This document shows, in pieces, positions 1 to 6,180 of a stretch of DNA of 12,106 nt. Position numbers and translations under genes: made by a program. Each line of letters opens with the position of its first letter. Within the stretch, counting starts at the first letter, position 1. Source of the stretch: CAXTTV01 sp964247295 (GTDB lineage: Bacteria; Chloroflexota; Ktedonobacteria; Ktedonobacterales; Ktedonobacteraceae); NCBI GenBank assembly GCA_964247295.1, contig CAXTTV010000148.1, positions 1-12,106 of the forward strand, in the 5' to 3' direction. Under the pieces are notes generated by a model. The model saw only the letters and a program-made list of their open reading frames with translations, was not told the origin of the DNA and did no database searches.

Positions 1-705
1 CCGCTGGCTCATCGCCAGCGGTACGCTATCGTCGGCCCCGCCATGAACCAGGACCTGAGGAATTCCCAGTGGAAGCAGTTCGGCAGGAGACGAGAAGGCA
101 TAGCGCTCTGGAAATAGTTCGGGGCTCCCACCCATAACCTCGTTGGCCGCGCTATTTCCGAGATCCAGCTCCCAGGCCATTTTAAGATCCGCCACACCAG
201 CCAGGCTGACCGCTCCCACGAGAGGTAGGGGATTGTAACTTTCGCTACTCATACCGCCGATTCCTGGTTGCGTTAGACGGTGGCGAGCCGCTAACCAGAG
301 AGCCAGATGGCCGCCAGCGGAATGTCCCAACGTTACCACCTGGTTCAAATTCAAAGCATAGGTTGGTCCGAGGGAGCGGAGAGCATCAGCCGCGTTAGCG
401 ACATCATGCAACGTTCCTGGCCAGCCGCCCCCCGGTTCCCCCACGCGTCGATACTCAATGTTCCAGGTAGCAAACCCCTTTTTCGTAAGATCACGGGCCA
501 GAGGAGTCATCAGATCAAAACCGTAAGCCGTGCGCCAGAAGCCGCCGTGAATGAGCATCACAACCGGGTAGGGTCCTGGGTGATCTGGTGGTATGCGCAA
601 TCGACCGAATTGCACATCCTCAGATCCATAGGGGATCTGGATTTTCTGATACTCCTCTGAGTTATCGCTTGCCACCGTAATCGGCGTTTGGTCGTCAAAA
701 TTCAT
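1..705 (-). CDS. Alpha/beta hydrolase (esterase/lipase, kynurenine formamidase-like group), 3' end beyond window
   Basis: Reading from the ATG at 705-703, 235 residues are visible before the left edge. The protein looks like a soluble cytoplasmic alpha/beta hydrolase that cleaves a carboxylester or amide; the substrate cannot be told. Seen: an oxyanion-hole motif HGGFW at residues 53-57, the nucleophile elbow GHSAGG at 127-132 (Ser129), and HGGADDSVP at 221-229 carrying the probable catalytic Asp225. The catalytic His should follow within a few dozen residues but lies outside the window. HGGFW followed by GHSAGGHL is typical of the esterase/lipase (COG0657-like) and bacterial kynurenine formamidase-like group. 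The start is supported by a GGAGAG ribosome binding site about 7 nt upstream. It lies 79 bp downstream of the sirtuin on the same strand, so they may be co-transcribed, but a promoter candidate sits in the gap. Family call confident, substrate unknown. Confidence 0.88.
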   Translation of the reverse strand, partial: MNFDDQTPITVASDNSEEYQKIQIPYGSEDVQFGRLRIPPDHPGPYPVVMLIHGGFWRTAYGFDLMTPLARDLTKKGFATWNIEYRRVGEPGGGWPGTLHDVANAADALRSLGPTYALNLNQVVTLGHSAGGHLALWLAARHRLTQPGIGGMSSESYNPLPLVGAVSLAGVADLKMAWELDLGNSAANEVMGGSPELFPERYAFSSPAELLPLGIPQVLVHGGADDSVPLAMSQR

Positions 706-746
706 CAAAACTCGCTCTCCTGTATATGAAGAAAACATCAAGCTAA

Positions 747-775
747 AAAATATTCTAGCCCAGGTATGTTTGCAA
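747..775 (-). promoter_or_regulatory. Candidate sigma70-type promoter for the alpha/beta hydrolase
   Basis: On the minus strand, TTGCAA (770-775) and TATTTT (747-752) are separated by exactly 17 nt, upstream of the hydrolase start at 705. Each hexamer matches four of six consensus bases. It lies in the 79-bp gap after the sirtuin stop, so the hydrolase could be expressed alone as well as by read-through. Pattern only; the region is AT-rich and a chance match is possible. Confidence 0.33.
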
Positions 776-784
776 TCTCTAGTG

Positions 785-1537
785 TCATCGCAACAGGCGT
801 GGCAGAACCACCCCAGCTTTCTCATGCACTACCACATCGGCCTGTGTATCCAGAGCTGTAGGTTGCAGATTAATAATAATCAGAGGGGTATTGTTGCGCA
901 AGGCCCGACGTGGAAGATGAGAGGCCGGTATCACCTTAAGAGAAGAGCCAATCACTAGAAAAAGATCAGCCTGATCGGTATAGACTTTCGCCTGTTGCAG
1001 CGTCTCATCGGACAGCCGCTGCCCAAATAAAATCGTAGCCGCCTTCATATAGCCGTTGCATAGAGGGCAACGGGGATCTGGATCGCCCTGGTCTACCCTT
1101 TCCTGAACTCTCTCAATCGAGGATCTAGTCCCACATTGGGTACAGGCTGCTTGTCTGGATGTGCCATGGAGCTCCACCACTTTCTCATTGGGCAGACCGG
1201 CATCCTGATGCAGACCATCAAAGTTTTGAGTTATCACCGCCAATAATTGTCCTCGAAGGTCCATTTCTGCCAGGGCATAGTGAGCAGCGTTTGGTCGTGC
1301 TGTTTTCACCATTGGGTATAGAGCCCGGCGTGTTTCCCAATAACGAGTCCGCGCCTCCGCGCTCCTCAAAAAAGCATGATAGGTGACCGGTGGATGTTCC
1401 TTCCAGTAGGAGCCAGGACTGCGAAAGTCTGGAATACCTGACTCCGTACTAATGCCAGCCCCGGTTAGTACAACAATCCGCTGCGATTGCTCTAGAAACT
1501 CTAGGATATCATCCAATTGTTCATCCAAATTAGACAT
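785..1537 (-). CDS. SIR2-family NAD-dependent protein deacylase (sirtuin)
   Basis: A 250-residue cytoplasmic sirtuin, the usual length for bacterial CobB-type proteins. It would remove acyl groups from lysines using NAD+, giving nicotinamide and O-acyl-ADP-ribose. Seen in order: NAD-binding GAGISTESGIPDFR at 26-39, TQNFDGLH at 103-110, the catalytic His124 in ELHG, a structural zinc site from Cys132/Cys135 (CTQC) and Cys157/Cys160 (CPLC), GSSLKV at 197-202 and the NAD-contacting Asn223 in NLQPT. Two positions differ from the commonest sirtuin form: Phe replaces Ile/Val in the QN(I/V)D motif, and ATILFGQ stands where many sirtuins have the VVxFGE motif. These may affect acyl preference, which cannot be predicted here. 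A promoter candidate lies about 75 bp upstream, and the ribosome binding site is weak (GAGA). Nothing around it resembles a SIR2 defence operon, so a housekeeping deacylase is the best reading. Confidence 0.95.
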   Translation of the reverse strand: MSNLDEQLDDILEFLEQSQRIVVLTGAGISTESGIPDFRSPGSYWKEHPPVTYHAFLRSAEARTRYWETRRALYPMVKTARPNAAHYALAEMDLRGQLLAVITQNFDGLHQDAGLPNEKVVELHGTSRQAACTQCGTRSSIERVQERVDQGDPDPRCPLCNGYMKAATILFGQRLSDETLQQAKVYTDQADLFLVIGSSLKVIPASHLPRRALRNNTPLIIINLQPTALDTQADVVVHEKAGVVLPRLLR

Positions 1538-1611
1538 AAAGCTTTTCTCTACATAGGCCTATCGAAACAGTCGGGCTACTCAATTCCGTTGTTCAAAATG
1601 TTTCCTTTTGT

Positions 1612-1641
1612 ACTATAGCGTCTCAAAATGGTTGATTGCAA
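1612..1641 (-). promoter_or_regulatory. Candidate sigma70-type promoter for the sirtuin gene
   Basis: On the minus strand, TTGCAA (1636-1641) and TATAGT (1612-1617) are 18 nt apart, with the -10 about 75 bp upstream of the sirtuin ATG. TATAGT matches five of six -10 consensus bases and TTGCAA four of six. The same TTGCAA hexamer serves as -35 in the hydrolase promoter candidate. Pattern only. Confidence 0.4.
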
Positions 1642-1883
1642 GCATGGGTTAGTGTTTAGGAAAATGTCTATATAAGACGTTATAAGATAGCATAAAAACG
1701 GCAAATCGTCCGTGAAATGGATCATAGCTCAGGTGAACTCGTAAGTTTGTTTACAGTTTGAATTCGCAAAAGCTTAAGATTGGATTAGCGTTTCTATTGT
1801 TGACTTGTTACTTTCCTATCTTCCCGGTTACGCTCTCAAAGCGAGAAAACATATGTACACAATCTTTACAGTAGAAGCGGGAG

Positions 1884-1910
1884 TACAGTGGTATTGCAGG
1901 TGCCACTGTA
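1884..1910 (+). promoter_or_regulatory. Perfect inverted repeat / hairpin directly before the methyltransferase start
   Basis: TACAGTGG (1884-1891) is exactly mirrored by CCACTGTA (1903-1910). As RNA the stem can extend inward by U-G, A-U and U-G pairs to 11 bp closing a 5-nt loop. It ends 10 nt before the ATG at 1921, where a Shine-Dalgarno sequence would be expected and none is seen. A further TACAGT half-site at 1867-1872 lies upstream. It could be a repressor operator or an RNA hairpin controlling initiation; it is not a terminator because no U-tract follows. Confidence 0.5.
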
Positions 1911-1920
1911 GTGAAATAGC

Positions 1921-2907
1921 ATGACGCAGCAGACAACACCCAATCAAACAGACCAAAAATCGCAGGAGGTCAACGAGACCCTGTTTGACAATCCGTTTCA
2001 TATTGAGGATCTCCTGATTTTTGATGACGCCACCTTAAGTCGAATGCTTGCTTCTAACGGTTTTGGATTAACCGTTGAGCATTTAGCCTCTGGTCTATGT
2101 GGAGCACCCCCCGAACTTATTCGTCGAATTCAACGCAACCTCTCGCCGCGTCAGAGGGCAAGTTTCCGGCGTCTGAGTCGGCGGTACCTTAGTCAAGAAG
2201 AGATTAGTAGGGCGCGGAAGGATCTTCTTGACGCTTTATTCTGGGAGCTCACCTATTGGAAAACGCCGGAGCTATATGAAGAGTTAACGGAGGGAGAGCG
2301 TCTCCATCCGGGAATTTTCCAGAGGCTGGAGTCGGATCTCGATAGTAAAGTTGTTTTAGATGTGGGAGCTGGAAGTGGTCGGGCCTCATTTGAGTGCCTG
2401 CGTCATGGGGCGCGGATCGTGTATGCAGTTGAGCCCTCGCCAGGACTGCTAAAAATCCTTGAAAGTAAGATAAATGGTCAACCTTTGAACCATCGTATCC
2501 AGTCATTACGTGGTAGCTTTAGTGAGATCCCACTGGAAGACCGGAGTGTAGACATAGCGATCTCCTGTTCAGCCTTTACAGCAGAGCCGGAGCAGGGCGG
2601 TGAGGTTGGTTTAACAGAAATGGCAAGAGTCACCAAGCTGGGTGGTAAGATTGTCCTCATCTGGCCGAGGCCACAGGATCGGGAGTGGTTAACCGAGCAC
2701 GGATTTCACTATGTTGCCCTACCGGCCTCTCAGGAGATGCGAGTCCAGTTTCAATCGTTGCCAGCCGCAGTACGTTGTGTGCGGCGCTTTTACGCTCGTA
2801 ACCGTGCCGTATTACATTATCTATTGAGGCGCGGCCAGCCTGAGATCCCATTTTCCGTATTAGGCTTTAATCCTCCATTAGATTATTGTTGGCGTACTGT
2901 AGAATAG
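1921..2907 (+). CDS. Class I SAM-dependent methyltransferase with an N-terminal FliG_C-like domain
   Basis: A 328-residue soluble protein in two parts. Residues about 142-255 form a Rossmann methyltransferase: motif I VLDVGAGSGR at 145-154, the acidic residue after beta 2 in VYAVEPS (Glu171), and later beta strands at 210-217 and 242-249. The substrate (protein, small molecule or RNA) cannot be told. Residues about 27-110 are not a usual methyltransferase cap: IEDLLIFDDATLSRML, then GAPPELIRRIQRNLSPRQR and a helix beginning SQEEISRA, follow the pattern of the C-terminal torque domain of the flagellar switch protein FliG (ED-x-L-x-x-DD, GA-x-x-EL, N-x-S-x-R, EEAQ helix). I recognised this by eye, so it is an inference. 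The ATG at 1921 is the first possible start after an in-frame TGA at 1912, has no Shine-Dalgarno and follows a hairpin. The DUF2231-Rieske gene begins about 47 bp after the stop, so the two are probably co-transcribed. Confidence 0.85.
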   Translation: MTQQTTPNQTDQKSQEVNETLFDNPFHIEDLLIFDDATLSRMLASNGFGLTVEHLASGLCGAPPELIRRIQRNLSPRQRASFRRLSRRYLSQEEISRARKDLLDALFWELTYWKTPELYEELTEGERLHPGIFQRLESDLDSKVVLDVGAGSGRASFECLRHGARIVYAVEPSPGLLKILESKINGQPLNHRIQSLRGSFSEIPLEDRSVDIAISCSAFTAEPEQGGEVGLTEMARVTKLGGKIVLIWPRPQDREWLTEHGFHYVALPASQEMRVQFQSLPAAVRCVRRFYARNRAVLHYLLRRGQPEIPFSVLGFNPPLDYCWRTVE

Positions 2908-2954
2908 AATAGCGCCTTATGGGAGGATTGTATATCTGGAAAGGAAGAATGTCG

Positions 2955-3902
2955 ATGACAACAACCGTCCCTTCTGATACCCAGAGGAGTTGGACCGAGA
3001 CACCGCCGTTAAGCCCGGCCATTCGTCGTTGGAGTAGTGAATTTATTGCCAACCAGAACTGGCTTGAGCCGATTGCCGACTCCATGCAGCAGTCGATACA
3101 TAAGATTTATAGTGGGCCGCCTCAGGGTTGGCGAAGAAAACTCAAAGACATCTTGAATGGTACCTGGCTGGGGCATCCTGTGCATCCCGCCATTACCGAC
3201 ATCCCCATAGGTTCCTGGACCGCCACCCTGGTTCTGGATACCATCTGGCTGTTTACCGAGAGCGATGAGATGGCAGTGGGAGCTGATGCTACCCTGCTGC
3301 TCGGCCTGTTGGGCTCAGTTGGAGCCGCAGCCACAGGTTTCACCAACTGGGTCGACATCGATGGAGCTGATCGTCGGACCGGTATCTTTCATGCCCTGCT
3401 CAACTCCAGTGTTACCGCCTCAAACCTAACTTCCTATCTATTGAGGCGCGTGGGTATGCGACGGACCGCGATTCTCCTTTCGGGTATTGGGTATATGGTT
3501 GCGGGCTACTCAGCCAGCCTGGGTGGAGAGATCTCCTACGCTAAAGGCATTGGAGTTAATCACACCGCCTGGGAGGGGGGTTCTGACGACTATCGGCCAG
3601 TGCTTAAAGAGAGTGAGTTGCCGGAAAACAAGCTTGTACGAGTGGACGCCTCGGGCATTCCCGCAGTTCTCTACAAACAGGGGAAAAACATCTATGCCAT
3701 CGCGGCCACCTGTTCACATCTGGCCGGGCCACTTGATGAAGGTACCGTTGAAAACTGCATCGTCAGTTGTCCCTGGCATGGTTCCCGCTTTGATCTGCGT
3801 GATGGAACCGTCGTTGAGAGTCCGGCAGTCTATGCGCAACCCGTTTTTGGAGTGCGGGTGCGTGATGGGCAGATCGAGCTTCGCCGCCTCGTTCAATCGT
3901 AG
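2955..3902 (+). CDS. DUF2231 membrane domain fused to a Rieske [2Fe-2S] domain
   Basis: A 315-residue protein predicted to sit in the cytoplasmic membrane and carry electrons. Residues about 66-195 match DUF2231: GHPVHPAITDIPIGSW at 73-88, followed by four hydrophobic segments near 88-100, 112-128, 146-162 and 170-188. Residues about 215-311 are a Rieske domain with both cluster-binding boxes, Cys253-Ser-His255 and Cys272-Pro-Trp-His275, so a 2Fe-2S centre bound by two Cys and two His is expected. No oxygenase alpha subunit or cytochrome is nearby, so its partner is unknown. DUF2231 has no established function; its His74 and His77 could be ligands (inference). I chose ATG 2955 because AAGGAAG (2941-2947) lies 7 nt upstream; in-frame ATGs at 2919 and 2949 have no or too-close ribosome binding sites. 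It probably forms an operon with the preceding methyltransferase and ends at a hairpin terminator. Confidence 0.9.
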   Translation: MTTTVPSDTQRSWTETPPLSPAIRRWSSEFIANQNWLEPIADSMQQSIHKIYSGPPQGWRRKLKDILNGTWLGHPVHPAITDIPIGSWTATLVLDTIWLFTESDEMAVGADATLLLGLLGSVGAAATGFTNWVDIDGADRRTGIFHALLNSSVTASNLTSYLLRRVGMRRTAILLSGIGYMVAGYSASLGGEISYAKGIGVNHTAWEGGSDDYRPVLKESELPENKLVRVDASGIPAVLYKQGKNIYAIAATCSHLAGPLDEGTVENCIVSCPWHGSRFDLRDGTVVESPAVYAQPVFGVRVRDGQIELRRLVQS

Positions 3903-3917
3903 CATCATCTTCATAGG

Positions 3918-3954
3918 AAAAGACCCGAGCAGAGCAACCCATTCGGGTCTTTTT
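3918..3954 (+). terminator. Rho-independent terminator, possibly bidirectional
   Basis: AGACCCGA (3921-3928) pairs perfectly with TCGGGTCT (3943-3950) across a 14-nt loop and is followed by a T run (3950-3954). The stem is preceded by AAAA, which reads as a U-tract on the other strand, so the same hairpin may also end the convergent mannosyltransferase transcript whose stop lies at 3982. Confidence 0.85.
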
Positions 3955-3981
3955 GTGGATATTAAAGGAAAAAATAAACAG

Positions 3982-5286
3982 TTAGACCATCCAATGCCCT
4001 GACAAGAATTGGAGCAATAGAAAGCTTAAAAGGCAAGTAGAGATAACAACATATCCGAGATGAAAGTCAGGGCGTTTCCCAACCTGTGCCAGCATAATCA
4101 GAGCCGGGAAAATCTCCATCACCAGGCGTGTCATCGATTGTAGCGCTGTATTGCCAACGGCTGGAACAAGGATCAAAAACACATATACAGTGAGGGCGTA
4201 AAGGGCATAGGAAAGCCTCTCCTTTGAGAATCGCCAGGGTCCCACAAAGCAGAGTACGATCAGTCCCAGCATCAACAAAGTTGAGCTTATATCAATAGCA
4301 TTGTGCAGCGTATCAAAACTGAATAGATGATGAGTCTGCATTGAGTGGGCCGCCGTCATAACCCCTTCCCAGGGCCATTTCAAGGAGCGATGCCATCTTG
4401 CCTGAGCGTGAGAAAAAGCCAGAAAATCATTGAGTGTAACGTAGCAATAAGTTCCGAAAAGCCCGATTCCCAATGGTATACCGAGCCCGGCTAGCAGATC
4501 TGGTCGGAACTTTTTCCAATTGAAATCATGTTGTCGCAGATACTCATAGGCAAAGGGAACAAACAAAAATAGGCCAGCAGAGCGGGTCAAACTTGCCAGC
4601 AGGCCAAAGAGCCCAGCGCGCCACCAGAGACCCTGACGAATGCAGTAAAAGCAGCAGAGCGCCAGAAAAAGAAACGTTGACTCGTTGTAAGCTGCTGCCA
4701 GAAAGAAAGCAGATGGGAAAAGAGTCTGATAGATCACTGCTCGACCAGCCGTCTCCGTATCGAAATCTTTGGTTACCAACCGATAAAGCACTACCATCAC
4801 ACCGAAGGCCGCTAGATTAGAGATCAGCAGACCAGAGTAGTATGGCTTGATTGCGAATGAAAAGAGTTTCATCAGAAAAGGATAGAGCGGGAAAAAGGCA
4901 GTTTCCAAGATTCTGTCATACCCCTTTTCTGCGATCGAAGTAAAGTGCCCTGTATCCCAATGTTCCCAGGAACGAAGAACGATATGATCTGAGATAAAAG
5001 TAGGGGAAAAGTCTCCGAGGGTAAAGAGAGGAGCTAGGAAAGTGAGCAGAGCGAAGGCCACTCTTGAAATAATAAAAAGTGGTAGAACGTTTCGAGCAGT
5101 GCTCATCCACAGATTTTGAATAGACACCTGCTCATCGTCTACTCGTACCTTTTTTGTGGTATTCAATTGATTGTTGTTTTCTACCTCTATTTGGTCCAAA
5201 GATTGGTCAGGAGAAAGTGCAACCTGCTGAGAACTGGGAGTCGCATTTGTGGTCCTGTTCCATCGCTTACGATCAAATATATGCAT
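3982..5286 (-). CDS. PIG-V-like mannosyltransferase family integral membrane protein
   Basis: A 434-residue polytopic membrane protein with a hydrophilic N-terminal extension of about 60 residues and roughly ten hydrophobic segments from residue 66 to the C-terminus. The pattern fits GT-C fold glycosyltransferases related to GPI mannosyltransferase PIG-V: an acidic loop after the first segment with EHWDTGHF (108-115), FFPLYP (131-136), YNEST (200-204) and ASLTRSAG (231-238). WD-x-x-H/Y, FFPLYP and N/A-E-S are the hallmarks of bacterial PIG-V-like proteins, which are thought to use polyprenyl-phosphate-linked sugars on the outer face of the membrane; Asp111 is a candidate catalytic residue (family-based inference). 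Donor and acceptor are unknown, and bacteria have no GPI anchors, so a cell-envelope glycan or glycolipid role is the likeliest. The start is supported by AAGGAT 6-7 nt upstream. No other glycan gene is adjacent, and the gene stands alone on its strand. Confidence 0.82.
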   Translation of the reverse strand: MHIFDRKRWNRTTNATPSSQQVALSPDQSLDQIEVENNNQLNTTKKVRVDDEQVSIQNLWMSTARNVLPLFIISRVAFALLTFLAPLFTLGDFSPTFISDHIVLRSWEHWDTGHFTSIAEKGYDRILETAFFPLYPFLMKLFSFAIKPYYSGLLISNLAAFGVMVVLYRLVTKDFDTETAGRAVIYQTLFPSAFFLAAAYNESTFLFLALCCFYCIRQGLWWRAGLFGLLASLTRSAGLFLFVPFAYEYLRQHDFNWKKFRPDLLAGLGIPLGIGLFGTYCYVTLNDFLAFSHAQARWHRSLKWPWEGVMTAAHSMQTHHLFSFDTLHNAIDISSTLLMLGLIVLCFVGPWRFSKERLSYALYALTVYVFLILVPAVGNTALQSMTRLVMEIFPALIMLAQVGKRPDFHLGYVVISTCLLSFLLLQFLSGHWMV

Positions 5287-5637
5287 AAAAAGATCCTTGC
5301 GTGAGTACTATAGCTAGACGCGAGTGATTTTATACCATCCGTAACAGTATGTCCGGATGTCATGATGAAAATACTCTCTATACTTTAAAGGATCAAGAGT
5401 TTTAAATCTACCCATCATTATGGTGATGTAATGCTCTTCTGAGCCGCCTTCGGCGGCGAGAAAGAGGGGTAAGGCTCTGCCCCTGGACCCCTTTTCTTAC
5501 CAGAATGAAATAACCCTGACCTATCATGATCTCTGGACTTTCTGCCCCATGCTTGTTAGTATCTATATATGAAACTTTACTTCTCTTCTGCCTCTCTATA
5601 CTAGTTTATAGGTTATAGATTTATAAAGGAGACGGGC
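5287..5637. other. Divergent intergenic region with a repeat element
   Basis: These 351 bp lie between the mannosyltransferase (minus strand) and the first small membrane protein (plus strand). They hold a GC-rich double hairpin (5441-5498, listed separately). Near the plus-strand gene, TATACT (5597-5602) resembles a -10 box, but the -35 is poor (TTTACT at 5576-5581 is only 15 nt away). On the minus strand, TATAGT (5307-5312) and TATAAA (5329-5334) are possible -10 boxes without good -35 partners. A short inverted repeat, CATCCG/CGGATG, occurs at 5336-5341 and 5354-5359 and may be chance. No RNA gene or ORF is seen. Confidence 0.6.
5441..5498. repeat. REP-like double-hairpin element
   Basis: The first hairpin is GCCGCC (5443-5448), loop TTC, GGCGGC (5452-5457). 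The second pairs a purine-rich arm ending AGGGGT (5465-5470) with ACCCCT (5487-5492), extended by A-T pairs into a T-rich tail. In between lies GGCTCTGCCCC, a wording common in dispersed intergenic repeats. It resembles a terminator, but it lies in a divergent gap where no upstream plus-strand transcript is expected, which favours a dispersed palindromic repeat. Copy number cannot be judged from one window. Confidence 0.45.
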
Positions 5638-6093
5638 ATGCAGTCCTCTATCGAGAATCTTTTCACGTATCAACGGCAGCGCCTCGCGCTCCTATTAGGA
5701 TGGGGCCTTGTCAGTTCAATGTTTGGGCTGGTTCAGCAACTAAATCCGCGCCTTTTTTGGCGGCAGTTTGGCCTTCAAGCTCTACTCTGGGGAGTGATTG
5801 ATGCTGTGATTGCTCAGATTGGCCGGCTCAGTACGAGTCGTAAGGCTCTGCGTCTGGCCCAAGGCGATCTCTCGCAGCAGGAAATCCAGAAGGAGGGACG
5901 CAACTTCTGGTGGATTTTGCTAGTGAATGCTGGTCTGGACATTAGCTATATAGTAACTGGTGGTTTGCTAGGCTTGCGTTCGACCGAGACAGCCATACAA
6001 GGTACAGGATGGGGTGTTCTGGTCCAGGGGCTCTGGCTCTTCCTGTTCGATAGCTTTCTGGCGAACGAAGTGAATCGCCGCTGGCTCCGCTAA
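5638..6093 (+). CDS. Small integral membrane protein, resembling DUF6992
   Basis: A 151-residue protein with four hydrophobic segments near residues 16-33, 40-62, 90-112 and 122-140, and a charged loop at 64-90. Recognisable fixed points are GWGLVSS (21-27), FWRQFG (40-45), WGVIDAVIAQ (51-60), NAGLDISY (97-104) and GTGWGVLVQGLWLFLFD (122-138). The GWG...S, FW-x-QF, W-x-x-IDA-x-IA and N-x-GLD-x-x-Y pattern recalls an uncharacterised bacterial membrane family that I believe is DUF6992; function unknown. The start is clear: AAAGGAGA (5625-5632) lies 5 nt before the ATG. The second membrane-protein gene begins 87 bp downstream and the pair ends at a shared terminator, so they are probably one transcript. 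Confidence 0.8.
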   Translation: MQSSIENLFTYQRQRLALLLGWGLVSSMFGLVQQLNPRLFWRQFGLQALLWGVIDAVIAQIGRLSTSRKALRLAQGDLSQQEIQKEGRNFWWILLVNAGLDISYIVTGGLLGLRSTETAIQGTGWGVLVQGLWLFLFDSFLANEVNRRWLR

Positions 6094-6180
6094 AAGGTAT
6101 TGATCCTGAAAGATCTGGGCTATGATGGCTCTCTTGCTTGTACGCAGGGATGCAGTGGCAGTTTTTGTGTGGAGGCGCTT

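Larger units (their letters stand above)
1538..1920. other. Divergent intergenic region, AT-rich
   Basis: These 383 bp separate the sirtuin (minus strand) from the methyltransferase (plus strand). They contain the candidate sirtuin promoter (1612-1641) and a hairpin (1884-1910) just before the methyltransferase. I find no tRNA, no good ORF, and no convincing plus-strand promoter: the best -35-like hexamers, TTGACT at 1800-1805 and TTTACA at 1865-1870, lack a good -10 partner at 16-18 nt. Confidence 0.7.

Noticed and set aside
307..660. Plus-strand open frame of 117 codons
   Set aside because: It lies antisense within the alpha/beta hydrolase, whose motifs are clear on the minus strand, and its translation has no recognisable pattern.
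785..1537. SIR2-type anti-phage defence role for the sirtuin
   Set aside because: It is a compact, zinc-binding, CobB-sized deacylase with no fused or adjacent defence domain.
1800..1830. TTGACT at 1800-1805 as a plus-strand promoter for the methyltransferase
   Set aside because: No -10-like hexamer occurs 16-18 nt downstream; the nearest, TATCTT, is only about 11 nt away.
2919..2954. ATG codons at 2919 and 2949 as the Rieske-protein start
   Set aside because: 2919 has no ribosome binding site and 2949 is too close to AAGGAAG; ATG 2955 has ideal spacing.
3487..4002. Plus-strand open frame of 171 codons overlapping the Rieske gene
   Set aside because: It is an out-of-frame reading of the DUF2231-Rieske coding sequence and runs through the terminator.
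6100..6180. TTG start at 6100 for the second small membrane protein
   Set aside because: The added 27 residues are not hydrophobic or patterned, while GTG 6181 has GGAGG at good spacing and begins a natural membrane segment.
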